Of a stretch of DNA of 64,000 bases, positions 25,029 to 36,960 are shown one piece after another (position 1 is the first letter of the stretch; every line of letters begins with the position of its first letter). The translations under genes and the position numbers were made by a program. The stretch is from assembly GCA_964020975.1 (NCBI GenBank), contig OZ026621.1, forward strand, positions 98,148,005-98,212,004, given 5' to 3'. Below the pieces are notes generated by a model that saw nothing but the letters and a program-made list of their open reading frames with translations, did no database searches and was not told the origin of the DNA. This DNA comes from Hermodice carunculata (taxonomy: Eukaryota; Annelida; Polychaeta; Eunicida; Amphinomidae).

Positions 25029-25334
25029 TATACAGAATTCTTGTGGGTTAGAGATGTGTAGTCCCATAAGATTCAATGTTAAAGTAACATTCAGTATGTT
25101 GAGTAGTTTTGCATTGAAAGTTATCAAATTTACAGGAATATTTCGACTATATACAGCAATTGACCACAAGAAATTTGGTGTTTCTAGGTATTTTAAAGTT
25201 ACATAGGTGCAAATTACAATGGAAACAATGGAAATACACATACGTCGTCCCCTGCCTCCATAGCCCTCTACTGAGAACCCACACAAAGCAGTTGACCTTC
25301 ACCTCAGTCATTCAGTAACTTTCCCCGGTTTATG

Positions 25335-25712
25335 TTCTATGAGTGAGATACTTGGCTCACTGTTATATGAGTGAGATACTTGGCTCACTGTTGTATGAGT
25401 GAGATATTTGGCTCACTGTTGTATGAGTGAGATATTTGGCTCGCTGTTATATGAGTGAGATACCTGGCTCACTGTTATATGAGTGAGATACTTGGCTCAC
25501 TGTTGTATGAGTGAGATATTTGGCTCACTGTTATATGAGTGAGATACTTGGCTCACTGTTTTATGAGTGAGATATTTGGCTCACTGTTAATTTAAACATA
25601 TGTATTTCAACTGGATCGCCCTATAGTACATCGAGATGTCACTAATCGAGGGGTTCTCCAGAAATGAGTGAGATACTTGACTTACTGTTATAAGAGAGAG
25701 ATACTTGGCTCA
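25335..25712. repeat. 28-bp minisatellite
   Basis: About nine units of 'GAGTGAGATACTTGGCTCAC' plus 'TGTTATAT' from 25335 to 25589. Each unit contains the short palindrome AGTGAG...CTCACT. After about 75 bp of unrelated sequence (25592-25664, resembling 10680-10745) two more degenerate units follow, so something appears to have inserted into the array. Confidence 0.95.
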
Positions 25713-26760
25713 CACATACAGATAACAACCTGCTTTTTGTTGCCTATGTTGGGGAAGGTAGCATATTTGCATGTACAGACCTATACTTGTAGGAGTGCAA
25801 GGTTACCATGGAAACTTTGACAGCCTGAAGTGTCCAGTTGTTATGGCCTCATTGCATGCAACTTGACCTACTACCCCACCCCACCCCCTACTGTGATGAG
25901 AGCCCCAGGGGTACCATTAGGGTGATTAGATTTGCCTGCTGATTGAACAGGTGCTCATTGCAAATTGACACCAAATTCTGGTACATCCAGTGGTTGACTA
26001 CAGATTCATTGTTTGTCAACTCTGCAGCTCATATTCACTGGAATTGATTGCACTGTCATTTTAAGTACTGTATATGTTTCTACCCAAGAATGAGATGTTT
26101 GACCCACATTTTGAGCCACCAAGCTGTTCTAGTAGCATTTCAGATGATCAATTATAAAGTCTAATTGAGTTCCTGTACCTTTCACATCAGTCAGTCTTCA
26201 TTGTACAGACTGCCTAATTACAGCACACAGGAAATTCAACATCAGTTTTGTATTATCATAATAATAAGGTCATTTACATTGAGTTGATAAGTGCTGTGGG
26301 CTTGCAGGATTCTGTTAAGTTGATACTCACTCAAGAAAGACAGAAAATGGGAAGGGGGGAGGTATAAATAGGTGAAGAAATGTCCTCAGCATGTTGGGTG
26401 GCAGGCAACATGCTGATGACATCTTGCCTGCTAAACAGACCAATGTCTACATTTTCTCCACTCCACTGCAGAGCTTGGTCAGCTTTGGAGTTCAATCAAC
26501 ATATCACTTTCCACTTCATTTTATTTCAAAGTAATGACGTTTCCTGTTGTGAACTTTGCAATAGTGTAACTTAAATACACTTACCTCATGACACCTCTAG
26601 GCAACTTTATGGTGCCAAAAATTGTATGAATATTTACCTTTTTACACCAGTGTCCATATGGTGGAATAGTGTATGAAGCTTTTAAGTTTCGAAGGAGATG
26701 TCCGTCATTCTGTCCCTCGGTCTATCCATCTGGAATGTCCGCCTGGAATCTCTTTGCTCT
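25713..26760. other. No recognised feature
   Basis: Plain AT-rich sequence without exons or repeat signatures. Confidence 0.45.
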
Positions 26761-26967
26761 GTCATTGTTGGGTTTGATATTTATGAATATGGGTCATGTT
26801 TTTCTACATAAGTGTATCATACCAGAGACGTCCGTCCACAATTCACATTTTCGACTTCTCCGAAACCATCAGCCAAATTTACGTCAAACTTGGTGGGGAT
26901 GTACCTTGGGTGGGTCTCTACCAGGTTTGTTCAAGTGGCCATGTTCCAGTGGTTTTTGGATTTTTTT
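26761..26967 (+). mobile_element. HLE-B repeat fragment
   Basis: Contains 'ACAATTCACATTTTCGACTT', 'AACTTGGTGGGGATGTACC' and 'GTGGGTCTCTACCAGG', ending at the T-run of '...TTTTTGGATTTTTT'. The first 75 bp match a module inside the HLE-A copy at 17317-17395, so A and B families share a segment. It is cut off at the T-run by another hairpin-headed sequence. Confidence 0.7.
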
Positions 26968-27120
26968 TATACTCCCACAGGGAGTATATTGGAATTCTCA
27001 TGTTTTTCCTTCCATCCATCCGTCTGTAACACTAAACTTGTATCCGCAATGTGACCTAGTCCCAGGATTTTTCATTGGATCCCGTTCAAACTTTACACAC
27101 TTAACTGGCATGATGTAGGC
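26968..27120 (+). mobile_element. Hairpin-headed repeat inserted in an HLE-B T-run (family C, tentative)
   Basis: The segment begins with ATACTCCCACAGGGAGTAT (26969-26987), a perfect 8-bp stem with a 3-nt loop placed right after a T-run. 'CCTTCCATCCATCCGTCTG' follows, analogous to the CCGTCC blocks after HLE-A and HLE-B heads. The 3' end was not located. Family assignment is inference from shared architecture. Confidence 0.35.
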
Positions 27121-28170
27121 CAGTGCATATTACATTTCCGTGTCACTGCTTTCATTTTCTGATTTTTAATGATTTGTTTAAATTTTACAGATGCTAGGTA
27201 AATATGTAAGTTCATTCGTCCCCAAATGTTTGGTTTGGGTGTGTGGCTCAACCTTTCAAAAACCCACTCTTTGTTATGGCACTTGTTCACAAAAATGACA
27301 CCTTTGTTAGGGAATTTTTTAACGGAAATAGTAAAAAATATGGTCCCAAATTGACATGAAATGTGCTCCAGCAAGAAAATATTGACCTTAGGGAAATTTT
27401 AAGCCCTTTGTAGGGAATTTTTTGGCAAAATACTGGACCTTTTTTGGGGAAATTGCTGAAAAGAGGGGCCTTCATAACAGCATATACCCAGTATTGTCAC
27501 TAATGGGAGTGCGCCCCCCTCCCCCCCCCCCCCCCCCCGCCCCGGCAGTGTGCAGCATCCAAGGTCAGTGGAGCACAAAACTTACAGTCCTCTTGTAGGT
27601 TATTGATTAATAAATATGAACTTGAAGGCTTTGATATGAACAATCTGTCACTGTTCGTGAAATCAAAGGATTATATTTCCAAGCATGGTGTATTGATTTA
27701 ACTATATACATATATTAATGATAAACCACTCCATCGATGGCATAGTAGACTTCTGCATTGTGCTGTAGGCTCAATAATGTATTTCTTGCAGAAGATCACA
27801 CAAGGAAAAGCAATTACTTTCAAATTCTTTATCTGGAGAAACCTAGATTAAGACTTTTTATGATTATATCATTATATATGGTTATATTTGGACCAAATTT
27901 CTGGCCAGTCTTTATATATAGAAGTAAGTAATCAAACTTTTAAATAACTACACCTCAGGTATCACCCAGTATCACCCAGAGTTTCATAGTTTTTTAAATA
28001 TGATTTTAATGGCTGTGGAAAGGGACAAGAAGTCAACATCAGGTGTTTATTTGTAGAAGAGCTAAGCCAAAGCTTCCCCTGAGTGGTCTGCTGTCTTATC
28101 ATTTTGTTTCATGTGTAACTATAGGGAAATTAATGTGGACCCCCTTGTTCCCCTTAGGGCTGCAGATCAT
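27121..28170. other. No gene recognised; C-run inside
   Basis: Holds a C-rich homopolymer tract at about 27514-27542. Minus frames at 27093-27475 have no recognisable domain. Confidence 0.4.
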
Positions 28171-29050
28171 TTTTAGCTCTGCTGACCAAAGGATGCAGAG
28201 GGTATGTGATCACTCAAATATCTGTCCTTCCGTCCATCCGTAAACTTTTTGCTTGTGACTACGATACAGTGCACAGTTTTTAAGATAATCCCTTGTAGCT
28301 TTCAGGACTTATCAAGTGTATGAAAATCTGGGTTGAGTTTGATATTGTTGTTATTATGTAATATACTGGTCAAAGTGGTAAATTCTTGTGACCATTCCAG
28401 CATCCTTATTTTTTTCTGGATCTCAATGAAATTTAATGGGATTGTAGAAGTCAAAATCGCGGTTGCTGCTTATAATGCTAGTGGCACCACCTGTAATTTG
28501 ATGACTTGAAGGATACAAAATTCCATATGTTGAAAAATGATTCAATTAGACATGCAAAATTAATAGAATATATAGATCATGTCCAATGCTAATATGTTAT
28601 GTAGTATCAGTGACCTTGACCAATTTCTTTGAGGTTGCCAGACCTGTTAAATAAATTGGAAGAGGTGATTTTGTAATAACAGGATGTTTAGTTTGGACAT
28701 CAATGGCAAAGAGAACTGAGCCTCCAGATCAAAATTGCACTTGAGTACATTATATGTAAAACTCTACTTGATGACCTACTTTTTGGGTCACCATGTGACT
28801 AAATACTGTGTGACCTTGACCTATTTTTCAAGGTCATTAAGCACTTAAAAATGTACTGTAATTCAGTATGTTGATAAAGAATAAGGGGAATGATACCAAA
28901 TGTACCACAAATGCATATCATGTGAAATTTTGATATGGCATAATATGAATGACCTAATTAATTTTTTAAGGTCGTGGAGGGAATACATTTCAGGAAATGA
29001 TTGTTTGGTGATAGTGGTCAGCAGAGCATTAGGCCTATGGGCCTCTTGTT
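28171..29050 (+). mobile_element. HLE-A repeat, compact complete copy
   Basis: The best single example of the family. The head is TTTTAGCTCTGCTGACC with a degenerate hairpin partner, followed by 'CCGTCCATCCGTAAAC'. The body carries 'TGACCTTGACC', and the end reads GGTCAGCAGAGCATTAGGCC, a GGCC.ATGGGCC hairpin, then TCTTGTT. The subterminal AGCTCTGCTGACC near the start and GGTCAGCAGAGC near the end are inverted copies. About 880 bp, non-coding. Confidence 0.8.
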
Positions 29051-32000
29051 TTGAGTCTGATGAATGAGTAATATTTTTTCCTTCTTGTAATGATTTTAGA
29101 AATTGAAATGATTGTTTTAGATCATTAGTACATTGTACTTTTTATGCTCACATGAGCAGAATATTAAACTGATATCACTACTATGACTGTGTTATTTATG
29201 CACACTGTACAAACAGTTTTTGTACATGTGGCTCTTTGACGTGACTGTGTCCAGATACATTGACTTGCAGTGTAATCAAACATTGATAACAATATGTTCA
29301 GGTACCAATGACTCATGGTGCAGGTGAAGTGACTCACCTGTGATGAAGTGACTGGTTGGGTGTCAGTTTCTGGGCATTTCCAAGTAACTCGATGGTGGCT
29401 AAGATAGCCAGAATTCTGTACATTGTGTAGTATGTCTGTTGTTTGAAAATGAAAGGGAAGAAATGAAAGTTAAGTAAGTTTCATTATTATGTATCTGGAT
29501 AAGGGGAGTAGTGTAGGGAAAAAAAACACACAGGTGGCTGCACTTAACCAGCCGTTATAGCACAGGACAGGCACCAGTCAGGCTCTTAGATGTCTACAGG
29601 GCTCCTTGTGGCAGATTTTTGTTTGACCCTCTTTAGACACTTTACAATAGGAGCGATGGCCCCTCTGCACATGTACTCATTATCACAGTCAGCAATTTTC
29701 AGGGCTTTTACATTTCAGGCATTCATCTGAAATTTTAATACACCATTTTAGATATATTGCCTCAAAGCTGTGTTAAAATACCATTTGAACGCTTATTTCC
29801 ATCAGCATAATAAGTGAAAATAAAATTACATTGAAATTGAGTGATTTTACTGCAGTTCTTATCCGAGATTACAACAGCCGCCTGGCCCTCCTCATGGGGT
29901 CCTCAGGGTAGCATAGCTCATAAAACATCAATGCATCAAATTGTGTCATTTTGTGTGACCCATTGTTTCCTGGGCCATACTTAGACATAAGCGGATCTAT
30001 TGTCTGGGTTTCTGTGGGTCAATACTTGGTTATTGTGAGGTGGCCAAGTGTCTTGCTGAGCAGTCACATCTCTGATAAACATTGACACACTGTCACTTAT
30101 CTTTGAGCTCAGGCAGAACTTTCAAATTTAACTGGCCAATGTATGTGTGATGAAAAAAATGTTTTTAGATCCAATAAAAATGCACGTAGAGGCATTATAA
30201 GGTACAAGTGGCAAATGGTTCTGGAGTGTCTTGTATTGATTTTTCCTGGCAAGCTTGTTACACCTGTAGGAATGTCACATCCAATGCCCATCAATGGAAG
30301 TTAAATACTGCCATCTCTATGCAAGTTGCATAATTGCAGGTAGGTAGGCTGGGGCATTGCTGGTTGGTCAGTAATGTGTACCATGTGGTAAGTCTGTCCA
30401 GTAGGGAGGCACATTGTCAGCCAGGGCCACAGGCTGATGGAGTCCAGTGCACACACAAGTGGCGTACCTGGAGGGTCCAGGTGTATATTTGGCCGTTACT
30501 CCTTCCTGCCACTCTTAAGTGTCACTAGGAGGCTGTGACTTGACAGCCATACAGCAGTCAGACATCACAGAGCACTCAACAGTGAGCACATCCACAAGCA
30601 GCTCCCACTGGCATGATCCCAGTGACCAGCCCTCTGTGTGGTCAGCTTGTTGTGAATGCTCTGCTCTGCACATGTGGATGACACAGCCTCATTCAATATT
30701 TACGTTTTAGATGTTGACTCAGCACCACTGGATTTATATCAGACAAAAACCAGACCATTTGCCAAGAAAACAGCCTTTTGGGTACTGGAAAGTGGGTACC
30801 GGCTGTTCAAACAGCTGGTGGACTTGTTTGAAAAAAAAGTTGTGTATCATGACACTTAGAGACTTGATGTGTGTATTTCCACAAGAAGCAGGTGTGATAG
30901 TCACTTCTGATTGGTCAGATAATAAGACCAATTAGCACAGGAGCACAGTGGAGGTCTGCCATGCAGTTTGGGTCCCATGGCATCTACACACAGCTCCACA
31001 ACTGCTGCTTAGCTATGGTCTGGGTCAATTACATGGAGTAGACCATCTCAACACTACCTCATATTAACACGCCACTGGATTTTTACTGCTATTTGTACAA
31101 ATGTTGAAATACAGCATTCAATATGTTGATCTACGTGAAGCAAAGTAGGGATGAGAGAGGAGAGGCAGCCCTTGTAGCCTGCACCAGGTAGGTATTGTGG
31201 CTTTCTGCAACAAGGACACAGGCAGCAGATGGGCCCCAGGAAAAGGGCTCATTTGGATTCATTCCACTGCATTTTTACAAAGGTCTCTGTAGTTCCTACC
31301 TGACACGGAGTGATTATATCTGTGTATGAATACAGACATATTGTTTTTCCCAATAGATAGAACTTTCATTTGAACTTGACTGAAAACTGTCTGATTTTAA
31401 TTTGTGCAAAATTTTACCAAAACACAAAATTTAAGTGTTGAATATGGATGAAGATCCTTAAAATTATTATGTATAGAGAGGCCATTCCAACTTTAATATA
31501 TATGTTTGAGCTATGCCTGCATGCAGTGAATAGTGTTAGGCTACTTGGGCCAACATGCAATATTTCAATGTTGAATGTCTATAAGACTATTATAGACAGA
31601 GGTTTGATTTTTAAAATGTCCTTGCCACATACAGGCATATCTAGAATTGCTTTTCAGTGTGCCAAATTTGTACACACATACACTGATTTGCTAGACAAGT
31701 CTTAATTTTCTAGTTTAGTCCCATACCCTCCCCCCCCCCCCCCCCCCCCGCACCACATATACAGGGCCAGCTGCACAATTTTGCTGTTGGAATTAATCTC
31801 TTGTTTTTAAATTTATGGTGGTCAGTATCTTAATGAGGCAGGATTGGCAAGCTTAAGTGGAGAAATGTGCCCATATATAGTGTGATTTGCCTGTGTGACA
31901 AGATGTATTAACAACAGCTTTCTCATAAAAAATACCCCAAGAGCTGTCTGTTTGCCTGGGAATTAAGCTGTGGGATCATTACCTATATGTATATATGTGT

Positions 32001-32629
32001 AACAGGTATGTGCGTGTTGCTGTGATTTATGCCATAGCATGAGGAATGGCAGATGTTTGGTGCTGTGAAACATCATGTTGGGAGCTGCTGTTGGGTGCAC
32101 ATCCTTGTCAAAATTGAAATATTTCAGGGGCAGGAGTTTGAATTATGTTGTTAAGAATTTATACCGGTTAACTACATTTATGTCTCAATCTTGAATGCTG
32201 CCTCAGTGTACAAATAAAGAAACAGCTGTTTTATGCACGGGGAGAGAAAATTTACTTCATGGAAGATGTAATGGATATGATTGTATTTCTTGGAAAAAGG
32301 AGAAAGAATATTTACTTCTTGGAAACAAGGTAAAGTTGAGTTAGATGATGATAATTACACATATAGGCCACAGGTATCCTAGAGTTCAGCAGTCTTTAGT
32401 GGCCATGGTGTTTGTCATCCTTGTGACCAACTTGCTACATATAATGTAGGTACGACTGCATTACCTGTCCAGGAAGTGTTCCTGTGACTCATCCCATCAT
32501 ATGATTTAGTCAAAACTATGTGTTAGTAGTGACAAGAGCCTATTGTATTGAAAGACAAACCAATGAAGAAGTGCAGTCACAAGGCATACATCCAGGAATG
32601 TGAAATGCATGTACAAGTACACACAGGGC
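29051..32629. other. Long stretch without recognised genes
   Basis: 3.6 kb of plain AT-rich DNA with a C-run at about 31731-31749. Several 60-75-codon ORFs around 30300-30930 and 31448-31705 lack motifs and splice-bounded structure. Likely intron or intergenic. Confidence 0.45.
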
Positions 32630-32745
32630 ACTTCACAGGGCTATCACATAGCCAGGGGACTTCACAGGGCTATCACACAGTCAGGGGACTTCACAGGGCT
32701 ATCACACAGTCAGGGGACTTCACAGGGCTATCACATAGCCAGCTG
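32630..32745. repeat. 29-bp minisatellite, about 4 units
   Basis: Units of 'CTTCACAGGGCTATCACAYA' plus 'GYCAGGGGA'. Neighbouring units alternate CATAGCC and CACAGTC. Confidence 0.9.
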
Positions 32746-33111
32746 ACTACAAAGTGTCAAATATTGCACGGCCATTAACTTCCTTGTATCTGCTTGAAAC
32801 TACATGATGTCATATTCTGACTAATTAGTTGTGATTATAAAGAAAAGTGTTGTGTCAGCAGGTGCAGTGTATTCCTGGCAGCTTTCATTTGCCCCAGCAG
32901 CACCAAAGCTTTGAGGGGCTTTCCCGGTACATGACTAAGTGTATATTGTGGGTTCAGTACAGTGTAGTCATGGAAACCATTGAAGTGCATCAAGAATGCT
33001 GTAAATCTAGCGACAGAAATCGACTCGTTTTGTCCTTTAATTGTAGCATCACCATATCCCATGATTAGTTGGATTTTATTTGAGTTAACGGTTGTTGCTT
33101 CAGGAACAATA

Positions 33112-33296
33112 CAGTGGTCCCCCTCTAATGAGGCCACCCCAAATGCAACCAAAAAAGTGACCACATTAGAGGGGTGACCCTTCCTGAGAGGGCTAATACA
33201 ATAGAAATACCACTTTGTGACACGGAGAAGTGGCCTTAGGCTTTGCAGAGAGGGTGGCCTGTCTTGAGAGGGGCCTAATTAGGAGGGGAATTGCTG
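33112..33296. mobile_element. pogo/Tigger-like MITE
   Basis: 185 bp starting CAGTGGTCCCCCTCTAATGA and ending TTAGGAGGGGAATTGCTG, which are inverted with a few mismatches and flanked by TA (33110-33111 and 33297-33298). CAG...CTG termini with a TA duplication and a 'TAATGAGGCC' subterminal block fit pogo-type elements of the Tc1/mariner superfamily. No transposase inside. Confidence 0.75.
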
Positions 33297-33298
33297 TA

Positions 33299-34999
33299 CA
33301 CTTTCCAGTTGAGAATATTTATGCAGAAGCTAATACATGGACATGAAGGGTTGTGTCCATGCTGTTTGAGCTGTAAGCCCAGTAACAAAACACACAGTGC
33401 AGTGAGTCCAGTCACCACAAGTGGTAGACACATTCTATGGCAGATTGATGAGAAGACCAAGAGAAGTGCTTGATGATTGCACCCTACAAGATGTGTGTTG
33501 CAATAGGAAGACAATGCAACTGTTGATGGAAGTAGATTCCAGTTGTGCCAAAGTGTGCATTGACATGGACTATTTGGTAGCCTCCTTGGTTGGAGGGTGT
33601 GTGTGGAGGGGGGGGGGCACAAAGGGAGGCTGGGGAAGATTGCACCTGCCTGGATTCTATCAGTACCAAGTCTGCCATTGTGCATATTGGTTGTTCATAC
33701 TTGTGTGTATCCAAGGAGGGTAGAGAGTCCCCCTGGACCTCTCATTGAAAGGTCACACAAAGACGTACCTAGCCACGTGCATTTTACAAAATTGCCTGCT
33801 CAGCAGACCAGGTTAGAGGATTAGTTTTCTGTAATAGTTAATGAGATAAAAAGAGTGGAGCTTGGAGTGTTTAACAGTCGAAGATTGTGGGCATTATGCC
33901 AGTAGTGTGACACAGGAACTGTAGGGCTTGACAAACCAAGGACAGTCACTTTTCACAGCCTCCAAGTTAGTCTGTGTTAAAAGTGGGAGATTTCCTTCCT
34001 GCAGGTACCGAAAAGTGGGAGGGCGAGCATCAAAGGCGCGATAGCCTGTGGGTTTGGGGACATGCTCCCACAGGCAAAATTTGAAATTTGATCCTTCATT
34101 TCCTGCATTTTGAACCATTTTGGCCACCATCATAGACATATTCCACGCATATATAGTACAACAACATGGCAAAACAATATAACTTTACGGCCACAAATGA
34201 AATATTGCGACTTTTTTTCTTTAATTTTACAAAAAGCAGGAGACATTCTATAAAAAGCAGGGGAGTGGGAGACTTGGATGCTCTGAATTTTCAGACAGGA
34301 CCAAAAAAAAAAAAAATGAACAGAAGTAATAGAGATTAAACCCACCATTTGTCCTAATCTTAAACAAAAATTGCTGTGGCCTGCATAACAAAAATCCTTG
34401 AAGTCAAGCCCCAAAAAGATTTGAAATATCAGTAGTTCTACCAGTGATTGTTAAACTACACTTTAAATACACTGATCCCCCCCCCCCCCATTGGGGTAAT
34501 TAATGCAGGGTGTTTTTGACAAGTCAGGGAGGTGAGTTGACAACCCCCTGGAATGTGTTAATGAGCTTGTGTTACTGCAAATGCTTCCAGGCAAGAAACC
34601 TTCTGCACTCCCTGTCCATGACCCCAGCTACTTCTACATGAGAACAAACTGAGTACATGATAATTATTAGCCACAAAGCAATTTTGCTGATTAGGGTTTC
34701 TGTAAAATGCTGGTTAAATTAAAATTGTCAAGAATTAATAAGGTACATGTATCTTTTTGGTTTTTTGTGATTGTTTGTTTGGATTGATCATTGTTTGTCA
34801 TCTTTGATGGTCATATCTCAGGGAAGGTGGAAGTCATGTCCTTGGGCCATTCAGTAAGAGTAGACTGGTAACCTGGTGCACCTCTATTATTCTGGATACT
34901 TACACATGTACTAATCAAACCCAGATGACAGCCCAGCTGCCTGACCACACAAAACACAAAATAAGGCCATGCATCCATTTTGACCATCTGCATTGCCAA
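33299..34999. other. No gene recognised
   Basis: Plain sequence with a G-run near 33608 and a C-run at about 34478-34490. Overlapping ORFs at 33275-33824 on both strands lack motifs. Confidence 0.45.
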
Positions 35000-35113
35000 A
35001 TAAGTATAGGTTAGACGCCGTGTAGAGTTTTCCAATTGAATTAGAAGACGAGCGCGCAGCGCGAGTCTTCTAATTCAATTGGAAAACTCTACGAGGCGTC
35101 TGACATACTTATA
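35000..35113. repeat. Foldback hairpin FB-A
   Basis: Two arms of about 50 nt (35000-35049 and 35065-35113). The inner 35 nt, including GTTTTCCAATTGAATTAG, pair almost perfectly; the outer parts carry a few mismatches. The 15-nt loop GAGCGCGCAGCGCGA is G/C-rich in an AT-rich setting. The outer end ATAAGTATAGGTTAGACGCC resembles the outer sequence of FB-B. No coding capacity. Likely a small foldback mobile element. Confidence 0.85.
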
Positions 35114-35318
35114 CTCCAAAAGATGGGTATTATAAAAGTATTTCCTACTTGAAACAAAGTTAAAAGACTTGATTTCGAAGAGAAAAGCGACAAGTAAGAG
35201 TACATAATGTAACGACCTTTGACACTTGACCTGTCACGCTCCCTGACCCTATTCAATGCTGGTCAACAATAGACACGCTGGAATAAATATTATGTAAAAT
35301 CCGTGAAGCATCGTCTCA

Positions 35319-35425
35319 GCTGTTTAGCGTAATAGACAGCACGCTCAGCCGTAGATCACAGAATTCGTGGTTCGAACCCTGCCAGGGACAAAATATTTTT
35401 TTCATTAAAAAGTGTAGACAAAAAT
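35319..35425 (+). repeat. tRNA-derived (SINE-like) element, copy 1
   Basis: A-box-like TTAGCGTAATAGACAGC is followed about 45 nt later by a near-consensus B-box GGTTCGAACCC, then an A/T-rich tail with 'CATTAAAAAGTGTAGACAAA'. The stretch 59930-60025 is a relative ('GGCACGCTGAACTCAGG', 'GGTTTAAACCCTGCACAGG', 'GATTAAAAGGTGCAGACAAA'). The upstream block 35224-35288 ('TGGTCAACAATAGACACGCT') also recurs at 59170-59222. No proper acceptor stem was found, so probably not a functional tRNA. Confidence 0.55.
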
Positions 35426-35568
35426 TGTCGAAGTTCCATTGCAAAGTCCCGTCATGAGGTCACTTGCACTTCAGCGGATCTAATTCAATTAGACTCCTAG
35501 GAAGAGAGGAGCTCTATGAAAATTAGACTCCGCTGAAAACAATAGAAATTGGGCGCTGAGGAGTATAA

Positions 35569-35663
35569 GTTATAGTTAGACTATTGAAAAGTGTGGTCTA
35601 ACACACCTTGGGAGCGGTAGCGAGTAGGTTGGTTAGACCACACTTTTCAATGGTCTAACTGAC
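35569..35663. repeat. Foldback hairpin FB-B
   Basis: Arms 35569-35602 and 35632-35663 pair through TTGAAAAGTGTGGTCTAAC with its inverted copy and extend outward with few mismatches. The loop (35603-35631) contains GAGCGGTAGCGAG. The arms are unrelated to FB-A apart from the outermost AGTATAAGT.ATAGTTAGAC-like end, yet the loop has the same GAG...AGC...GAG pattern. Confidence 0.85.
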
Positions 35664-36009
35664 TTCTACCAGTTTGTCTTAAAATACAAAGGGTGAAGGC
35701 ACACAAGTCCAGCAGTCCGCGTTGAGACAATACACCAGACTGAAAGGTCAGCCTGGTGGATTCTTTGCAACAATAGGCTAAGTAGCCACTCGCCAACCAG
35801 AGTTACAGAATAAATGTGAAAAAGAGACACAGGTAATTTTAAGTGCACCAAACAACTTTCAAACCTTTACACGTGGCAGTCCAGTTGTGTACCATGCGTT
35901 GATTGCTTGACCACAGTAGTCCCTCTTACTCATTGGGTTGAGCCTTGCCAGATTGATCTCATTTGCCGAAGTCAGCTTTCAGATATCACATTTTGTTGAC
36001 AAAATTATT
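35664..36009. other. No recognised feature
   Basis: Plain sequence between FB-B and a small hairpin plus microsatellite. Confidence 0.45.
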
Positions 36010-36052
36010 AAAGTGTGTGTGTCAACACACACTTTTTTGTTTTTCCTGAAAT

Positions 36053-36108
<56 letters not shown>

Positions 36109-36112
36109 TTTT

Positions 36113-36163
<51 letters not shown>
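36010..36163. repeat. Hairpin followed by (CTTT)n microsatellite
   Basis: AAAGTGTGTGT and ACACACACTTT (36010-36035) form a perfect 11-bp stem. A (CTTT)n tract of about 27 units with one TTTTT slip runs from 36053 to 36163. The long ORFs across the tract on both strands are repeat translations. Confidence 0.95.
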
Positions 36164-36284
36164 GTCTTTACCAGCAAATTTGTCCGACACTTTTCTCGAA
36201 CACTATTATACATAGAAACTCCAAACTTGGCATGATTGTACCTCCATACAAGGAGTTTGACCGTTTTATATAAAGGAATGAAGA

Positions 36285-36960
36285 TGTTAAAAATTATGCT
36301 AATTAGGGGCATTTGAAATTTTAAATCTTGGATATCTTCAAAAGTTTAATAGATAGAGATGTCATGCCAACTTCTACTAGGGGGTTATTGACCATTGCGC
36401 ATCAAATGAATGTAAAACAAATGTTGTAGCAATTTAAATTATACTAATTAGCAGCATTTGAAATTTTAAAACTTGAATATCTTTAAAACTATTATAGATA
36501 GAGACCTCATTTTAACTTCTACTAGGGGATTATTGACTATTGCGCATGTAATAAATCTAAAGCAAAAGTTGTAGCAATTCAAATTATGCTAATTAGCAGC
36601 ATTTAAAAATTTCAAACTTGAATATCTTCTAAACTATTATAGATATAGATGTCATTTCAACTTCTACGAGGGGGTTGTTGACCATTGCGCATCTAATGAA
36701 TCTGAAACAAAAGTTGTAGCAATTTAAATTATGCTAATTAGCAGTATTCAGAATTTTCAATCTTGAATATCTTCAACACTATAATAGATAGAGATGTCAT
36801 TCCAACTTCTACTAGGGGGTTGTTGACCATTGCGCACCTAGTGAATTTAAAATAAAAGTTGTAACAATTTAAATTATGCTAAATAGCACCATTAGAAATT
36901 TTAAATCTTGAATAACTTCAAAGCTATAATAGATAGAAATGCCATTCCAACTTCTACTCC
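36285..36960. repeat. 145-bp tandem array, about 4.6 units
   Basis: Unit landmarks 'ATTATGCTAATTAGCAGCAT' and 'CAACTTCTACTAGGGGGTT' plus 'GACCATTGCGCAT' recur at about 36293, 36438, 36584, 36729 and 36874. Units are roughly 85-90% alike by eye. Each contains a short AT-rich palindrome around TAATTAGC. No coding capacity; function unknown. Confidence 0.9.

Noticed and set aside
26669-27118. 149-codon plus-strand ORF
   Set aside because: It runs across an HLE-B fragment and a hairpin-headed repeat; no domain.
35319-35390. Functional tRNA gene
   Set aside because: A-box and B-box are tRNA-like but no paired acceptor stem could be built, and a diverged relative at 59930 shows it is a dispersed repeat.
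36008-36312. ORFs rich in FLSF or KERK across the CTTT tract (also at 11019-11108)
   Set aside because: Pure microsatellite translation on both strands.
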